A stretch of DNA of 64,000 bases from Paractinoplanes ovalisporus. Lineage in GTDB: Bacteria > Actinomycetota > Actinomycetes > Mycobacteriales > Micromonosporaceae. A program made the translations under genes and the position numbers. The notes under the pieces are model-generated. The model was not told where the DNA came from. It ran no database searches and saw nothing but the letters and a program-made list of their open reading frames with translations. Positions 33,553 through 41,691 of this stretch are shown here, piece by piece. Within the stretch, counting starts at the first letter, position 1, and each line of letters starts with the position of its first letter. The stretch lies in NCBI RefSeq assembly GCF_016834655.1, contig NZ_JAENHP010000029.1, forward strand, positions 1 to 64,000, written 5' to 3'.

Positions 33553-36386
33553 GTACGGCGGTTCGACCGGCCCATGTGCATGCGAATGTTCCGATCGTCT
33601 CGGCCGCCGACGTCGACGTGCTCCGGGTGCCGCCGTCCGCGGACGGCTGCCGCCCGCCGTTCGCTCGGCTGCCCGAGGTGGTGGCCGGGCGCGGCCCGGA
33701 GATCGATTCGCTGATCGAACTGGCCGATTCGGACCGCCGTGTGCATGTGCTCGCCGGACCGGCCGGCGTCGGCAAGACCACGGTCGCCCTCGCCGCCGCC
33801 CGCGGACTGCCCGACGTCATGTGGGCCCCGGCCCGCAACACCGTGTCGCTGGTCGAAGGGCTGGCCGCCGCGGCCCTGAAGTTCGGGGCGGGCGAGGCCG
33901 TGGTGTCGCGGGCCCGGGAGATGTGCGGCGGACGTCTCGAGCCCGAGGAGGACGCCGCCGGCCTCGATTGGGAGCAGGACGCACGACGTTTCGCATGGGC
34001 CATGCTCCGGCTGTTCGCCGCACCGGCGCCGGACGGGCGACGCCGGGTCCTGGTGATCGACGGCGCCGACGACCCGGATCTCTGCGCCGAGGTCCTCGAG
34101 GAAGCCGCGCGTCTGCCGTCGGGGGCGGCGTTCGTCGTCGTCACCACCAGGCACGAGGGCGCCGGTGGGGTCCGGCTCGGCCCGATCTCACCGGAAGATT
34201 CGGCAGCATTGTTGCTCAGCCGCGTCCCCGACCTCGACGACGATCGCCGCGATGCGGCCGGCAGCGTCGCCGCCGACCTCGCCGGCCTGCTCGGCGGCCT
34301 TCCCCTGGCGTTGCACGTCGCCGGTTCACAGCACGGCAGCACAGTAGTCCGGCACACGCTGGACGAGTACGCCTCGGAGCTGAGAGAGATCACCGGTGCG
34401 GCCCCACCACCCGGCCCTGTCGTGCGGCTGGCAGTGCGGCTCGCGCTGAAGGCGATCGGTGGGGAGGAGAGCGCGGCGGCCGGAGACGTCCTGCGGTTGC
34501 TGGCCGCGCTGGCCCCGTCCCAGCCGTTTCCCCTCGACCTGCTCGACGCCGCCTCGGGGTCCGCCGCCGGCCCTGCGCTGCTGCGTCGGGCCTGGCGCAA
34601 CCTCCGCGGCACCGGTCTGCTGGAGTTCGGTGTGGACGACGGCGCCCACGTGGTGACGTTGCATCCCCTGGTCGCCGAGGCGGTGCTCGGCGAGGGCGGG
34701 GACGGGCCCGACGCGGCCACGGCCCTTGATCTGGCGACGCAGGCCCTCGCCGGCCGCGAGGGGCCGTCGTTGACCCTGTGGCGGCTTCTCGTCCCGCACG
34801 TTGATCACGTTCTGGCCGCCGAACGGACCGAGATCGGAGCGGTTCTGCACGCGGCCGGCCGGACGGTGCGGCATCTGCTGGCCCGCGGCATGTACCGGGC
34901 CGCCTCCGCGATCGCCGAAGCCGCGGTGACGAGGTCGTCCTCGCTCGCCCCGGACGACCCGGACCGGCTCGCCGCACGGTTGGACCGTGGCCTCGCGTTC
35001 CAGGCACGTGGCCTCTACACCGATGCCTGTCGCGACATCCGGCACGTGGCGGTGCGGGAACGGCGACGTCGGGGCGCCGCCGACCGGCTGACCCTGGAAC
35101 GTCGCCTCACGGCCGAGCATCACCTGGGTGCCGTCCTGCACGATCAGGGAGCTCGGGGCGGGCTGGCCCGCTCCGAGCGGATTCTCGTGGCGGTGCTGGC
35201 GTTCCGCTCGCTTCTGCTCGGCCCCGACCACCCCGACGCGCTGGCCACCCGGCACCGGCTGGCGCTCGTGGTCCAGGCGGCCGGCAACGCGCGGGCCGCC
35301 TTCGGCCACCTCGTCGAGGTGCTCGACGCCCGCGAGCAGGTGCTCGGCCTCCGGCATCCGGACACGCTCACTACGATGCACAGCAAGGCCTACGCCCGGC
35401 AGGCGATGGGTGGTCCCGACTCCCTGCGCGTCGCCGGCGAGGAGTTCGCCGAGGTGCTCCGGCACCGCCGCCGCGTGCTCGGCGACAACCACCCGAACAC
35501 CCTGGTCACCGAGCACAACCTGGCCTGGGTGGAGCAGGCCAAGGGCCGGTACGTCGCCGCCGAGACGATGTTCCGCTCGGTGCTCGCCGTGCAGCTGCGC
35601 CGGTGCGGGCCCGATCATCCGCACACCCTGGCCACCGCCGCCAACCTGGCCTGGGACCTGCTCCAGCGCAAGCAGTTCGACACCGCGCGGCGCCTGTTCA
35701 AGCAGGTGCTCCGCATCCGGCGCAACCGGCTCGGCCCGAACCATCCGGACACGCAGACCACCCGGGGCAACATCGGCTGGCTGACGTACGAGCAGGGGAA
35801 CCTCGCCGAGGCCACCCACCGGTTCGAACGGCTGGTGGACGATCGGGTGGACTTTCTCGGGGCCGAGCACCCGAGGACGCTCACCACGCGCCACAACCTC
35901 GCGCTGAGCCTGCGCTCCCAGCGCCGCTACGAGGAGGCGCTGACCCAGTTCGAGCAGGTCCTGGCCGTCCAGGAGCAGGTGCTCATCGCCGATCACGAGT
36001 CGACGTTGAGCACCCGGTACAACCTCGCCGTCACCCTGCGCCTGCACCCCGGGAACGGGAACCTGAGCCGCTCGATCGACCTGCTCAGCGAGGTGCTGGA
36101 CAAGCAGCTCACGGTGTTCAGCGCCCGCCATCCGACCGTGGTGCAGACCCGGGAGGAGCTGATCGCGGCGCTGCGGCAGCGGGGCACCGCCGCCGACCTC
36201 GACCGGGCCAGCGACGAGCGCACACCGAGCCGGGCGGCCGGGGCGCTGAGCCGGCACCGCGGCGACCACGAGTACGACGACGACCCCGGACCCGCGACGG
36301 ACGAGGATCCGCTGCTCGAGGCGTTCCTGGACCCGGACATCGACGCGTACGTGGACGACGACATCCGGGACCTGACCGCTCGGTGA
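33549..36386 (+). CDS. NB-ARC-type STAND ATPase with TPR array
   Basis: 945 residues. A short N-terminal segment is followed by an ATPase with Walker A LAGPAGVGKTT (Lys76), Walker B RRVLVIDGADD and GGLPLALHVAG (about 50-330). A winged-helix/linker region leads to about ten 42-residue kinesin-light-chain-like TPRs (LGPDHPDALATRHRLAL, LGDNHPNTLVTEHNLAW, LGPNHPDTQTTRGNIGW...) to about 890, then an acidic, Asp-rich tail (YDDDPGPATDEDP). The ATP site looks active, unlike its divergent neighbour. It starts at TTG 33549 with GAGGAG 8 bases upstream; GTGs at 33510 and 33513 are alternatives without support. It likely signals by ligand-triggered oligomerisation (family knowledge). Confidence 0.88.
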   Translation: MSTAVRPAHVHANVPIVSAADVDVLRVPPSADGCRPPFARLPEVVAGRGPEIDSLIELADSDRRVHVLAGPAGVGKTTVALAAARGLPDVMWAPARNTVSLVEGLAAAALKFGAGEAVVSRAREMCGGRLEPEEDAAGLDWEQDARRFAWAMLRLFAAPAPDGRRRVLVIDGADDPDLCAEVLEEAARLPSGAAFVVVTTRHEGAGGVRLGPISPEDSAALLLSRVPDLDDDRRDAAGSVAADLAGLLGGLPLALHVAGSQHGSTVVRHTLDEYASELREITGAAPPPGPVVRLAVRLALKAIGGEESAAAGDVLRLLAALAPSQPFPLDLLDAASGSAAGPALLRRAWRNLRGTGLLEFGVDDGAHVVTLHPLVAEAVLGEGGDGPDAATALDLATQALAGREGPSLTLWRLLVPHVDHVLAAERTEIGAVLHAAGRTVRHLLARGMYRAASAIAEAAVTRSSSLAPDDPDRLAARLDRGLAFQARGLYTDACRDIRHVAVRERRRRGAADRLTLERRLTAEHHLGAVLHDQGARGGLARSERILVAVLAFRSLLLGPDHPDALATRHRLALVVQAAGNARAAFGHLVEVLDAREQVLGLRHPDTLTTMHSKAYARQAMGGPDSLRVAGEEFAEVLRHRRRVLGDNHPNTLVTEHNLAWVEQAKGRYVAAETMFRSVLAVQLRRCGPDHPHTLATAANLAWDLLQRKQFDTARRLFKQVLRIRRNRLGPNHPDTQTTRGNIGWLTYEQGNLAEATHRFERLVDDRVDFLGAEHPRTLTTRHNLALSLRSQRRYEEALTQFEQVLAVQEQVLIADHESTLSTRYNLAVTLRLHPGNGNLSRSIDLLSEVLDKQLTVFSARHPTVVQTREELIAALRQRGTAADLDRASDERTPSRAAGALSRHRGDHEYDDDPGPATDEDPLLEAFLDPDIDAYVDDDIRDLTAR

Positions 36387-36389
36387 TCG

Positions 36390-36734
36390 CTAGGGCTTGA
36401 AGCGGCGCACCTCCTGGGGCCATCCGCACGCTTCGGCGATCTTTCCGGCCCACATGCGGGCCGTTTCCTCGTCGGGGACGTCCACGATGGTCAGGCCGCC
36501 CAGGAACTCCTTCGTCTCGACGTACGGGCCGTCGGTGAACAGCAGCGTGCCGCTTGTGGCGTCGGCGCTGAAGACCGGGCCGTCCTCCTCCTCCAGGCCA
36601 CCGGCGAAGACGTACGCGCCGGCGGTTTTGATCTCTTCGACGACTGCGCGCGAAAGGGGCCCGCGACCGCGGAACCACTCCTCGCTGTGGTCGCCGACCC
36701 ACTGCTGGTTGAAGTAGATGAGGTACTGGGGCAT
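36390..36734 (-). CDS. YCII/DGPF-domain protein
   Basis: 114 residues with the small ferredoxin-like fold of YCII-related proteins: PQYLIYFNQQWVG, TDGPYVETKEFLGGLTIVDVPDEETA. The F/TDGPY-ETKE block is diagnostic. The ATG at 36732-36734 with AGGGAG five bases upstream is chosen over a GTG two codons earlier. These proteins are often encoded near ECF sigma factors, but none is here; the function is undetermined. It is convergent with the STAND-TPR gene (3 bp gap). Confidence 0.85.
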   Translation of the reverse strand: MPQYLIYFNQQWVGDHSEEWFRGRGPLSRAVVEEIKTAGAYVFAGGLEEEDGPVFSADATSGTLLFTDGPYVETKEFLGGLTIVDVPDEETARMWAGKIAEACGWPQEVRRFKP

Positions 36735-36813
36735 GGTCACTCCCTCTGCTCGGCCTGTGCACTGATGCCACGAACGGCGATGGGCCGATCCGACACGTCG
36801 GCGCGGAAAAGTT

Positions 36814-37296
36814 TCAGTCGGCTGGGCCGCCCAGGTCGCGGGCCAGCCAGCCGGGTGAGTCGAAGCGGACCGCCTGGGGGCCGATCAACGCCGTGAGCTG
36901 CTTCTCCAGCGTCTCCAGCTCGGCCGCACCGATCTGGGTTTTCCACCGTTCCCGCAGGTCGTCGAAGATCGACTCGCCTACGGTCATCACCTCGTGGCCC
37001 AGCGGCGTGACCTCGAGGCGTTTGCGGCGGGCGTCGCGGGGGTCGGGGCCGCTCGTCACCCAGCCTCGCTCCTCGAGCACCGCGATCGTGCGGGCGGCCG
37101 ACTGCTTGGTGATGGAGAGGCGCCGACCCAGCTCGGAGGCGTTGTCGGCGCCGGCCGCGATGGCCCGCATGGCGAAGTCGTGGACCGGCCGGACGTCGTC
37201 GTATCCGCGGTCGGCCAGCTCGGTTATCGCGGCGTCGACCAGGGTGCGGAACCCGCCGAGCAGCAGCAACGCCAGGTCGGCGCCGGAACGTGACAT
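36814..37296 (-). CDS. MarR-family regulator
   Basis: 160 residues. The winged helix (ASELGRRLSITKQSAARTIAVLEERGWVTSGPDPRDARRKRLEVTPLG, about 50-100) is complete, with dimerisation helices on both sides. It is divergent from the alpha/beta-hydrolase gene. The 93-bp gap holds two inverted repeats (37325-37345 and 37360-37374) fitting MarR operators, so it probably represses itself and the hydrolase until a small phenolic or hydrophobic ligand binds (inference). Confidence 0.9.
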   Translation of the reverse strand: MSRSGADLALLLLGGFRTLVDAAITELADRGYDDVRPVHDFAMRAIAAGADNASELGRRLSITKQSAARTIAVLEERGWVTSGPDPRDARRKRLEVTPLGHEVMTVGESIFDDLRERWKTQIGAAELETLEKQLTALIGPQAVRFDSPGWLARDLGGPAD

Positions 37297-37324
37297 GCGG
37301 AAAGGCTACGGCAACGTCTGGACG

Positions 37325-37345
37325 ATAGACAGTCTGGGTGTCTAT
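37325..37345. promoter_or_regulatory. MarR operator candidate 1
   Basis: ATAGACA (37325-37331) and TGTCTAT (37339-37345) are perfect 7-bp inverted arms around 7 bases. Confidence 0.65.
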
Positions 37346-37359
37346 ATTTGCCGAGGAAA

Positions 37360-37374
37360 GACAGTCAGACTGTC
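37360..37374. promoter_or_regulatory. MarR operator candidate 2
   Basis: GACAGTC-A-GACTGTC is a perfect 7+1+7 palindrome ending 15 bases before the hydrolase ATG. It shares the AGACAGTC half-site with candidate 1. Confidence 0.7.
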
Positions 37375-37389
37375 GAAAAGGAGTCGATC

Positions 37390-38226
37390 ATGGAAATCAC
37401 CCATCACCGGGCCGAGGTCAACGGCACGACGCTGCACTACGCGGCGGCGGGAGACGAAGGGGAGCCGATCCTGCTGGTCCACGGCTTCCCCGAGACCTGG
37501 TACGCCTTCCACAAGCTGATCCCGCTGCTCGCGGCCCGCCACCGCGTGTTCGCGGTCGACCTGCGCGGCTTCGGAGACTCCGACCCGGGCGAGTCGGACA
37601 GCGCGACCGCCGCCGAGGATCTGCACCAGCTGATCGCCCACCTCGGCCTCGGGCCGGTGCACCTGACGGGTCAGGACATCAGCGGCGGCACCGTCTTCCG
37701 GCTCGCCACCGAGCACCCGGAAGACGTGCGGACGTTCACCGCGATCGAGATGGGGCTGGCCGGTTTCGGCCTGGAAGCGCTGGCCGACGTCACCCACGGC
37801 GGCGCCTGGCACATCGGCGTCCTGGCCGCGCCGGGCATACCCGAGATGCTGCTGGCCGGGCGGGAAAGCGCATTTCTCGGCTCGTACGCGTTCCCGTCGA
37901 TGCTCGCCGACCCGGGCTCGGTCACCGGGGCCGACATCGAGGAGTTCGCCCGTACGTACGCACGCCCCGGCGGCTGGCTGGGCGCGGCCGGTCTCTACCG
38001 GTCGATGCTGACCGAGGGCGACGATCTGCGCACCCGGCCCGCCCTCACCATGCCGGTGCTGGCCGTCGGCGCCGGCGGCGGCCCGTTCACCGAGGTGACG
38101 ATGAAGCAGGTCGCCGCCGGGCCGATCACGTCGGTGCAGCTCGACGGCGTCGGCCACTACGCCGCACTGGAGGCCCCGGACCGGCTCGCCGCGGCCCTCC
38201 TGGAATTTGTCAGCCGAGCGCCTTGA
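37390..38226 (+). CDS. Alpha/beta hydrolase, epoxide-hydrolase-like
   Basis: 278 residues. The oxyanion motif HGFPETW (about 31-37), nucleophile Asp96 in TGQDISGG and terminal GVGHYAALEAPDRLA (His) fit epoxide hydrolases or haloalkane-dehalogenase-like enzymes, which use Asp rather than Ser (family knowledge). A fluoroacetate-dehalogenase-like activity is also possible. The ATG at 37390 follows AAAAGGAG. It is controlled by the divergent MarR gene. The 3' end overlaps the small coiled-coil gene by 17 bases. Confidence 0.85.
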   Translation: MEITHHRAEVNGTTLHYAAAGDEGEPILLVHGFPETWYAFHKLIPLLAARHRVFAVDLRGFGDSDPGESDSATAAEDLHQLIAHLGLGPVHLTGQDISGGTVFRLATEHPEDVRTFTAIEMGLAGFGLEALADVTHGGAWHIGVLAAPGIPEMLLAGRESAFLGSYAFPSMLADPGSVTGADIEEFARTYARPGGWLGAAGLYRSMLTEGDDLRTRPALTMPVLAVGAGGGPFTEVTMKQVAAGPITSVQLDGVGHYAALEAPDRLAAALLEFVSRAP

Positions 38227-38461
38227 GCTGCTCCTCGAGCCGCTCGCGGCGCTGCTCGAGGATGTCGATGACCGCCTCGTTCTCGGCGATGCCGGTCAGC
38301 TCGGTGGCGATCTCCTCGGGCTCGACGTAGCCCTCGGACGTGTCGGTGTCCTGCCCGCGGCGGGCCTCGGCGTCCCCACCGACGCGGCGCAGCTCGGCGA
38401 TCTGCTCCTCGACGTCCTTGAGTTCCTGACGCAGCTGGTCGGCGGTGATCTCTTCACTCAT
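38210..38461 (-). CDS. Small coiled-coil protein
   Basis: 83 residues, highly charged, with two heptad-rich helices (ADQLRQELKDVEEQIAELRRV and IDILEQRRERLEEQLKAL) joined by an acidic loop. It lacks Cys, Trp and signal sequence. Similar small helical proteins of unknown role are common in actinobacteria. Its 3' end overlaps the convergent hydrolase stop; it lies 9 bp after the SDR stop and may be co-transcribed with it. Confidence 0.72.
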   Translation of the reverse strand: MSEEITADQLRQELKDVEEQIAELRRVGGDAEARRGQDTDTSEGYVEPEEIATELTGIAENEAVIDILEQRRERLEEQLKALG

Positions 38462-38470
38462 GCGGCCATC

Positions 38471-39262
38471 CTAGGCTTCGAGCTGGGCCAGCCTGGCTCG
38501 GAGTGCGGCGGTCACTCCCGCGTACGAGTCCTCGCCCAGCACCACCCGCAACGGCGCCGGCTCGACCTCGGCGCTCCCGATCACCCGGGCCGCGTACTCG
38601 GCCGGGTCCCCCGGGATCTCGATCGACCCGTCCTGAAGCCCGCGCACGAAGGCGGCGGGCGTGTTGTCGTACGCGCTCATCGGTGTGCCCCCGCGCAGGC
38701 TGCCACCCGCGAACTCGGTGCGCGCGCCGCCCGGCTCGACCAGCGTCACCCCGATCCCGAACGGCGCCACCTCGCCGGCCAGCGCCTCCATGAACCCTTC
38801 GACGCCCCACTTGCTCGCGTGATAGATCGAGGCACCCGGGAAGGCGGCCAGCCCCGCAACCGACGACAGCTGGATCAGCCGGCCGCCGCCCTGGGCCCGC
38901 AGGTGGGGCAGGGCCGCCCGGACCGTCTGGATCGAGCCGAGCAGGTTGGTGTCGATCTGGTGACGTACCTGCTCGTCGCTGACCTCCTCGGCCGCGCCGA
39001 ACAGCCCGTACCCCGCGTTCGAGACCACCACGTCGATGCGCCCCAGCTCGGCGAACGCGGCGTCCACGACCTCGCGCACCTTCGGCTGGTCGGTCACGTC
39101 GAGGTGGCCGAGCCAGAACTGGTCGCCGTACTTCTCCCGCAGGTCGTCGGCCGAGCCCGCCCGCCGCACCGTACCGGCGACCCGGTCACCCCGCTCCAGA
39201 AGCTGCGACGCCATCTCGCGGCCGAACCCACTGCTGATCCCTGTGATGAACCACGTTTTCAT
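38471..39262 (-). CDS. Short-chain dehydrogenase/reductase
   Basis: 263 residues. A Rossmann NAD(P) site TGISSGFG (residues 7-14), NAGYG, catalytic Ser in LIQLSSVAG and YHASK (Tyr/Lys) make a complete classical SDR. RR after the second strand (GTVRRAG) favours NADPH. The ATG at 39260-39262 is chosen; the longer frame upstream is the shadow of the divergent regulator's promoter. The divergent XRE gene is its probable regulator, a common actinomycete pair. Confidence 0.92.
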   Translation of the reverse strand: MKTWFITGISSGFGREMASQLLERGDRVAGTVRRAGSADDLREKYGDQFWLGHLDVTDQPKVREVVDAAFAELGRIDVVVSNAGYGLFGAAEEVSDEQVRHQIDTNLLGSIQTVRAALPHLRAQGGGRLIQLSSVAGLAAFPGASIYHASKWGVEGFMEALAGEVAPFGIGVTLVEPGGARTEFAGGSLRGGTPMSAYDNTPAAFVRGLQDGSIEIPGDPAEYAARVIGSAEVEPAPLRVVLGEDSYAGVTAALRARLAQLEA

Positions 39263-39365
39263 GCCCTCGATCGTCCGAGCCGGGCCGCCGGCCAGGGAGT
39301 CCACCGCTGTTCCGGGTAGTAGCAGGGCACCCCCACCGCGGGTGGTCCCGGCATAGCGTGGACGT

Positions 39366-40175
39366 ATGGACAACGCCCTCGGGGACTTCCTGCGCGCGCG
39401 GCGTGAACTGGTCACCCCGGCCGAGGTCGGGTTGCCGCCCGGCAACGGCCTGCGCCGCGTACCCGGTCTGCGCCGCGAGGAGGTCGCCATGCTGGCCGGG
39501 ATCAGCGTCGAGTACTACCTGCGCCTGGAACGCGGCCGCGACCGCAGCCCGTCGGCCCAGGTCGTCGAGGCCCTGGGCCGGGTTTTGCAGCTCGACGCCG
39601 AGAGCACGGCCTACCTGATGACCCTGGCCGGCCCGAAACCACGGCGGCGCTCCACCGCCCAGCGGGTTCCGGCCAGCATCGAGCTGCTGCTGCGCACCAT
39701 CAACGTGCCTGCCCTGGTCTTCAACAAGTACAGCGACGTGCTGGCCGCGAACGCGCTGGCCCGCGAGCTGTCCCCCGACATGGCCCCCGGCGTCAACCGC
39801 CTGCGCATGCTGTTCACCGACCTCGAGGCCCGCACGTACCACGCCGACTGGGAGCAGTACACGGCCGCCGCGGTCGCCCACCTGCGCGCCCAGGCCGGCG
39901 CCGACACCGACGACGAGCGCCTGCACGCCCTGATCGGCGAGCTCTCCCTGAAGAGCGACCGCTTCCGCCGCCTGTGGGCCCGCCACGACGTACGCACAGC
40001 GAGCGGCGGCACCTTCGTGATCCGCCACCCCCGGGTCGGCGACGTCGAGCTGCTGATCGACAAGTTCGCGGTGCTGGGCACGGACGGCCTGGAGGCGCTG
40101 CTCCTGCACGCCGAGCCGCACACCCGCTCGGCGACGGCCCTGGCCGAGCTGGCCCACCTGGTCACCGCCGACTGA
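39366..40175 (+). CDS. XRE-family regulator with MmyB-like ligand domain
   Basis: 269 residues. N-terminal HTH (LRREEVAMLAGISVEYYLRLERGRDRSPS, about 35-65) and a C-terminal MmyB-type sensor domain (about 100-255; VFNKYSDVLAANALARELSP, RHDVRTASGGTFVIRHPRVGDVELLIDKFAV), a fold that binds fatty-acid-like ligands in homologues. It is divergent from the SDR gene by 103 bp, implying substrate-responsive control. Length and motif order are standard. Confidence 0.9.
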   Translation: MDNALGDFLRARRELVTPAEVGLPPGNGLRRVPGLRREEVAMLAGISVEYYLRLERGRDRSPSAQVVEALGRVLQLDAESTAYLMTLAGPKPRRRSTAQRVPASIELLLRTINVPALVFNKYSDVLAANALARELSPDMAPGVNRLRMLFTDLEARTYHADWEQYTAAAVAHLRAQAGADTDDERLHALIGELSLKSDRFRRLWARHDVRTASGGTFVIRHPRVGDVELLIDKFAVLGTDGLEALLLHAEPHTRSATALAELAHLVTAD

Positions 40176-40266
40176 GGCGGAGCCGGTTCGTTCGCGGAGC
40201 CGCCGGCACCCACAGCCCGGAAACCTCCGCGCAAGGATCAACCGCGCAAAGATCAACCACACCGGG

Positions 40267-40337
40267 CCAACCGCACCGAGCTCAAGTGCATCAAGGTCAA
40301 CCGCACCGAGCTCAAGTGCATCAAAGGTCAACCGCGC
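40267..40337 (+). repeat. 30-bp repeat, 2 full and 1 partial units
   Basis: CCGCACCGAGCTCAAGTGCATCAAGGTCAA starts at 40271 and 40301; the third copy (CCGCGCC, 40332) is shifted by one base and diverged. Weaker flanking matches (GATCAACC) extend left to about 40226. Confidence 0.8.
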
Positions 40338-40439
40338 CAAGATCGAGTGCCCACCCAGGGGCCCGCCCTCCACCGGGGGCCCCCGCCACAACCATTATCC
40401 CAGCTCCGGCGCGCCGCCACGCCCCCGCCGCGGGCGCAC

Positions 40440-40465
40440 TGTGGACAACCAGGAATTGTGGATAA
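40440..40465 (-). promoter_or_regulatory. Two DnaA-type boxes, 17-bp pitch
   Basis: TGTGGACAA (40440-40448) and TGTGGATAA (40457-40465) are the complements of TTGTCCACA, the actinomycete consensus, and TTATCCACA. The 17-bp pitch is the same as in the pair at 4598-4623, in the opposite orientation. Confidence 0.55.
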
Positions 40466-40569
40466 CTCTCAAGACCGCTTTCCCGTACGCCTCGTCAGCC
40501 CCAGCACAAGCACCAACCAGGTCCCCTGACGCACGGCGATCTGATCGGAACTCACGGCCGTAGCGCCCG

Positions 40570-40586
40570 ACCGGGACGTTCCCGGT
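40570..40586. promoter_or_regulatory. Inverted repeat, possible operator or small hairpin
   Basis: ACCGGGA (40570-40576) and TCCCGGT (40580-40586) are perfect arms around CGT. No regulator is adjacent, so the role is unknown. Confidence 0.4.
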
Positions 40587-40712
40587 GGTAACGAGGCCGT
40601 GCGGCCGCCGCCCCCGACCACCCGAAGATCGCGGACCCACGCAGCTGACGGCCGACCGCCGCAAGCTCAATTCGGCAGCTCGCACACGCCCCCGACAGCC
40701 GCGAGCCTTGCC

Positions 40713-41020
40713 GCAGCTCACAAGCGCGCCCGGCCGCCGGCAGTCGCGACCGCCGGCGCTCGGCGCGCGGGCCATGCTGCAGCTCACAAGCGCGCCCGGC
40801 CGCCGGCAGTCGCGACCGCCGGCGCTCGGCGCGCGGGCCATGCTGCAGCTCACAAGCGCGCCCGGCCGCCGGCAGTCGCGACCACCTGCGCTCGGCGCGC
40901 GGGCCATGCTGCAGCTCACAAGCGCACCCGGCCGCCGGCAGTCGCGACCACCTGCGCTCGGCGCGCGGGCCATGCTGCAGCTCACAAAGCGTGCCCGGTC
41001 GCCGGCAGCCCCGAGCGTTT
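40713..41020. repeat. 66-bp tandem array, 4 full units and 1 partial
   Basis: GCAGCTCACAAGCGCGCCCGG opens units at 40713, 40779, 40845, 40911 and, diverged, 40977. Units 1-2 differ from 3-4 at a few positions (CCGCCGGCGCT versus CACCTGCGCT), so expansion was recent and stepwise. The period is 22 codons. A degenerate half copy precedes at about 40677. There are no variable spacers, so it is not CRISPR. Confidence 0.93.
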
Positions 41021-41044
41021 GCGTCCGGCGCCCAGTATGGAGTC

Positions 41045-41602
41045 ATGTCGATTGATGCGCAGCCGGACCGCGACGCGGAGGCCGGGCCTCGCCGCCGGGG
41101 GCTTGCGTTCGTTGTGGCGGCGGCCGTCCTGGTTGTGGCCGCCGGTCTTGCCGTGTGGCTGTGGCCCCGCGACGACGACCCCCGCACCGCGGCCACCGAA
41201 GCCGCCCTCGACCGGGCGCTGGCCGTCGGAGGGCCGCAGGGCTGGGCCAGCGCCGAGCCCGTGTCGCTGATGCTGCCGCAAGCCGATCAGACCGGCGAGA
41301 CCGAGTCGCGCGACGGCGTCCTGGTCGGCATCACCCGTGACGGCGACGCCGAGACCGGCTTCACCGCGACCTGGACGATCGAGACGGCGTCCTCGGCGGC
41401 CTGCGACGCCCTGGTCACCTGGGCCGTCCGCCAGGTGCCGACCACCGACGCCGACGACACCCGCTCGAACTGCCAGGGCGGGGGCAGTGGTCTCTTCGCC
41501 AGCGCGGGCACCGAGGTCGACGGCAGCGGCCGCTGGATGTTCACGGCCGCGGCCGACGAGAACAATCAGCTCACCGCGACCCTGACGTTCAAGGCGGCCT
41601 GA
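41045..41602 (+). CDS. Single-pass membrane protein of unknown function
   Basis: 185 residues: a charged N-terminus, one membrane helix (about 21-40, LAFVVAAAVLVVAAGLAVWLW), then a soluble exported domain with two cysteines (SAACDALVTW and RSNCQGG, a likely disulfide) and a beta-rich end (GRWMFTAAADENNQLTATLTF). No family is recognised. ATG 41045 follows the 66-bp array by 25 bp. The next gene is 89 bp downstream. Confidence 0.72.
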   Translation: MSIDAQPDRDAEAGPRRRGLAFVVAAAVLVVAAGLAVWLWPRDDDPRTAATEAALDRALAVGGPQGWASAEPVSLMLPQADQTGETESRDGVLVGITRDGDAETGFTATWTIETASSAACDALVTWAVRQVPTTDADDTRSNCQGGGSGLFASAGTEVDGSGRWMFTAAADENNQLTATLTFKAA

Positions 41603-41691
41603 AGCGGGGCACCCACCGGCCCCGGAAGATGCGAGGATCTTGCGGAATCGGTGGTGGCGGAGACGCCCGGCTCTGTGAAGGACGTCCTGCG

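Larger units (their letters stand above)
40176..41044. other. 869-bp gene-free region with repeats and DnaA-type boxes
   Basis: No convincing gene. Contents in order: a 30-bp repeat (40267-40337), a DnaA-box pair (40440-40465), an inverted repeat (40570-40586) and a 66-bp array (40713-41020). A minus-strand frame through the array is open for 196 codons with a 22-residue period, but has no supported start or family. The lower-GC stretch at 40440-40525 could hold a promoter. Confidence 0.6.

Noticed and set aside
40713..41020. CRISPR array
   Set aside because: Units abut directly with no variable spacers, and there are no cas genes.
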